Shown here: positions 12,578 through 13,153 of the stretch, in pieces
How positions within the stretch are numbered: the first letter of the stretch is position 1
Layout of the letters: every line of letters starts with the position of its first letter
Origin: Phenylobacterium sp.
GTDB lineage: Bacteria; Pseudomonadota; Alphaproteobacteria; Caulobacterales; Caulobacteraceae
Length of the DNA: 13,153 bases
Reading direction: 5' to 3'
Assembly: GCA_028290925.1 (NCBI GenBank)
Contig: JAQGIX010000306.1
Location: 1 to 13,153 of the forward strand
The notes under the pieces: generated by a model
Seen by the model: the letters and a program-made list of their open reading frames with translations, nothing else
The model's database searches: none
Told to the model about the DNA's origin: nothing
Program-made: the position numbers and the translations under genes

Positions 12578-12765
12578 AGAACCGCCTGAAGGTGCTGCGC
12601 GCCGAGCGCGACTGGAGCCAGGCCGACCTCGCCAGGCGCCTTGAGGTCTCGCGCCAGAGCGTCAACGCCATCGAGACCGGCAAGTACGATCCGTCCCTGC
12701 CGCTGGCGTTCAGGATCGCCCGGCTGTTCGCCCTGCCGATCGAGGCGATCTTCGAGGACGGCTAG
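12574..12765 (+). CDS. Small Xre-family helix-turn-helix regulator
   Basis: The 63-residue product is a single HTH of the Xre/Cro type: Leu-Arg-Ala-Glu-Arg-Asp-Trp-Ser-Gln-Ala-Asp-Leu-Ala, then Val-Ser-Arg-Gln-Ser-Val-Asn-Ala-Ile-Glu-Thr-Gly-Lys-Tyr-Asp-Pro-Ser-Leu, ending Ile-Glu-Ala-Ile-Phe-Glu-Asp-Gly. No sensor domain is present. The start is GTG, overlapping the stop of the membrane gene as GTGA, which decides the start and implies coupling. It likely controls its own operon through the inverted repeats upstream, with the membrane protein as a possible partner or sensor; this is inference. Its stop overlaps the stop of the convergent HD gene. Confidence 0.85.
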   Translation: MKNRLKVLRAERDWSQADLARRLEVSRQSVNAIETGKYDPSLPLAFRIARLFALPIEAIFEDG

Positions 12766-13153
12766 GCCGCGTCGCGCTTGTAGATCGAGGTCTTGGGCAC
12801 CTCCATCACCCGCCGCATCATCGGCGTAAAGGCCTCCAGCGGCATGGATTCATAGGCCGGGTCGAAGCTGTTCTGGTCGTAGAGGTGGCAGAACTGGGCG
12901 CAGTGCTCGAAGTGCGGATGGCCGCGGTACTGCTCGCGCAGGTCCCGGTCGAGGCCGATGTAGTGGAAGAAATAGTAGCCCTGGAAGACGCCGTGCTTCT
13001 CCAGCAGCCAGTGGTTGGCCTCCGAGACGTAGGGCTTGAGGATCGCAGCCCCGAGCTCGGCGTGTGAAGCGGGCAGCAGGATGTCGCCGACGTCGTGCAG
13101 CAGGGCGCAGACCACATATTCCTCGTCGCGGCCGTCCTTGAACGCCCGGGTGG
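12762..13153 (-). CDS. HD-domain protein, N-terminus outside window (partial)
   Basis: The frame is open to the window edge, giving about 130 residues of the C-terminal part. It has Val-Cys-Ala-Leu-Leu-His-Asp-Val-Gly-Asp, the HD metal motif, followed by Pro-Ala-Ser-His-Ala-Glu-Leu, His-Trp-Leu-Leu-Glu-Lys-His-Gly-Val-Phe-Gln-Gly, and Phe-Cys-His-Leu-Tyr-Asp-Gln-Asn-Ser-Phe-Asp. The last two are typical of HD proteins in the PhnZ-like mixed-valent di-iron oxygenase neighbourhood as well as of phosphohydrolases, so the reaction is unclear. The stop overlaps by three bases the stop of the convergent Xre gene, leaving no space for a separate terminator. Confidence 0.7.
   Translation of the reverse strand, partial: TRAFKDGRDEEYVVCALLHDVGDILLPASHAELGAAILKPYVSEANHWLLEKHGVFQGYYFFHYIGLDRDLREQYRGHPHFEHCAQFCHLYDQNSFDPAYESMPLEAFTPMMRRVMEVPKTSIYKRDAA

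Overview
The window is high-GC alphaproteobacterial chromosome, most likely from the Caulobacterales (Caulobacter/Phenylobacterium type). The strongest reasons are a clear gcrA cell-cycle regulator gene, a DUF2093 gene beside xseA, an argD-argF pair with hslO close by, a long two-domain dCTP deaminase, and sparse GANTC (CcrM methylation) sites that cluster near gene starts. Most genes are ordinary core genes. There is no rRNA, tRNA, CRISPR array or classical insertion sequence.

Layout. 1-114 is the end of an LpxL/HtrB-like acyltransferase. After a palindromic repeat come DUF2093 and xseA on the minus strand. 1971-2379 holds a small GIY-YIG nuclease gene framed by inverted arms of the same repeat family; its frame has lost its stop and stays open antisense through gcrA. 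gcrA (minus) diverges from an ABC-2 permease (plus). Then follow argD and argF, with strong RNA hairpins before argD and between the two genes. A second full repeat copy separates argF from a convergent DUF6580 membrane protein gene, which diverges from hslO (Hsp33). A small secreted protein of the surface-adhesin E type and metZ lie on the minus strand; dcd diverges from metZ and is followed by a TraB/GumN protein. The window ends with a four-helix membrane protein translationally coupled to a tiny Xre regulator, and a convergent HD-domain protein cut by the window edge.

How the parts relate. ArgD and ArgF are two steps of arginine synthesis. XseA, Dcd and GcrA touch DNA repair, dNTP supply and S-phase transcription. 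GANTC sites sit within about 50 bases of the starts of xseA, gcrA, argF, DUF6580, hslO and dcd, which suggests GcrA/CcrM input to several of them. The least ordinary item is the GIY-YIG gene: its start codon lies in a GGATGAC motif like the repeat terminus, and its expected stop would lie in the other terminus. This makes it a candidate cargo, or mobilising nuclease, of a palindromic repeat family. The membrane-Xre pair, preceded by three inverted repeats, is a second candidate small regulatory system.
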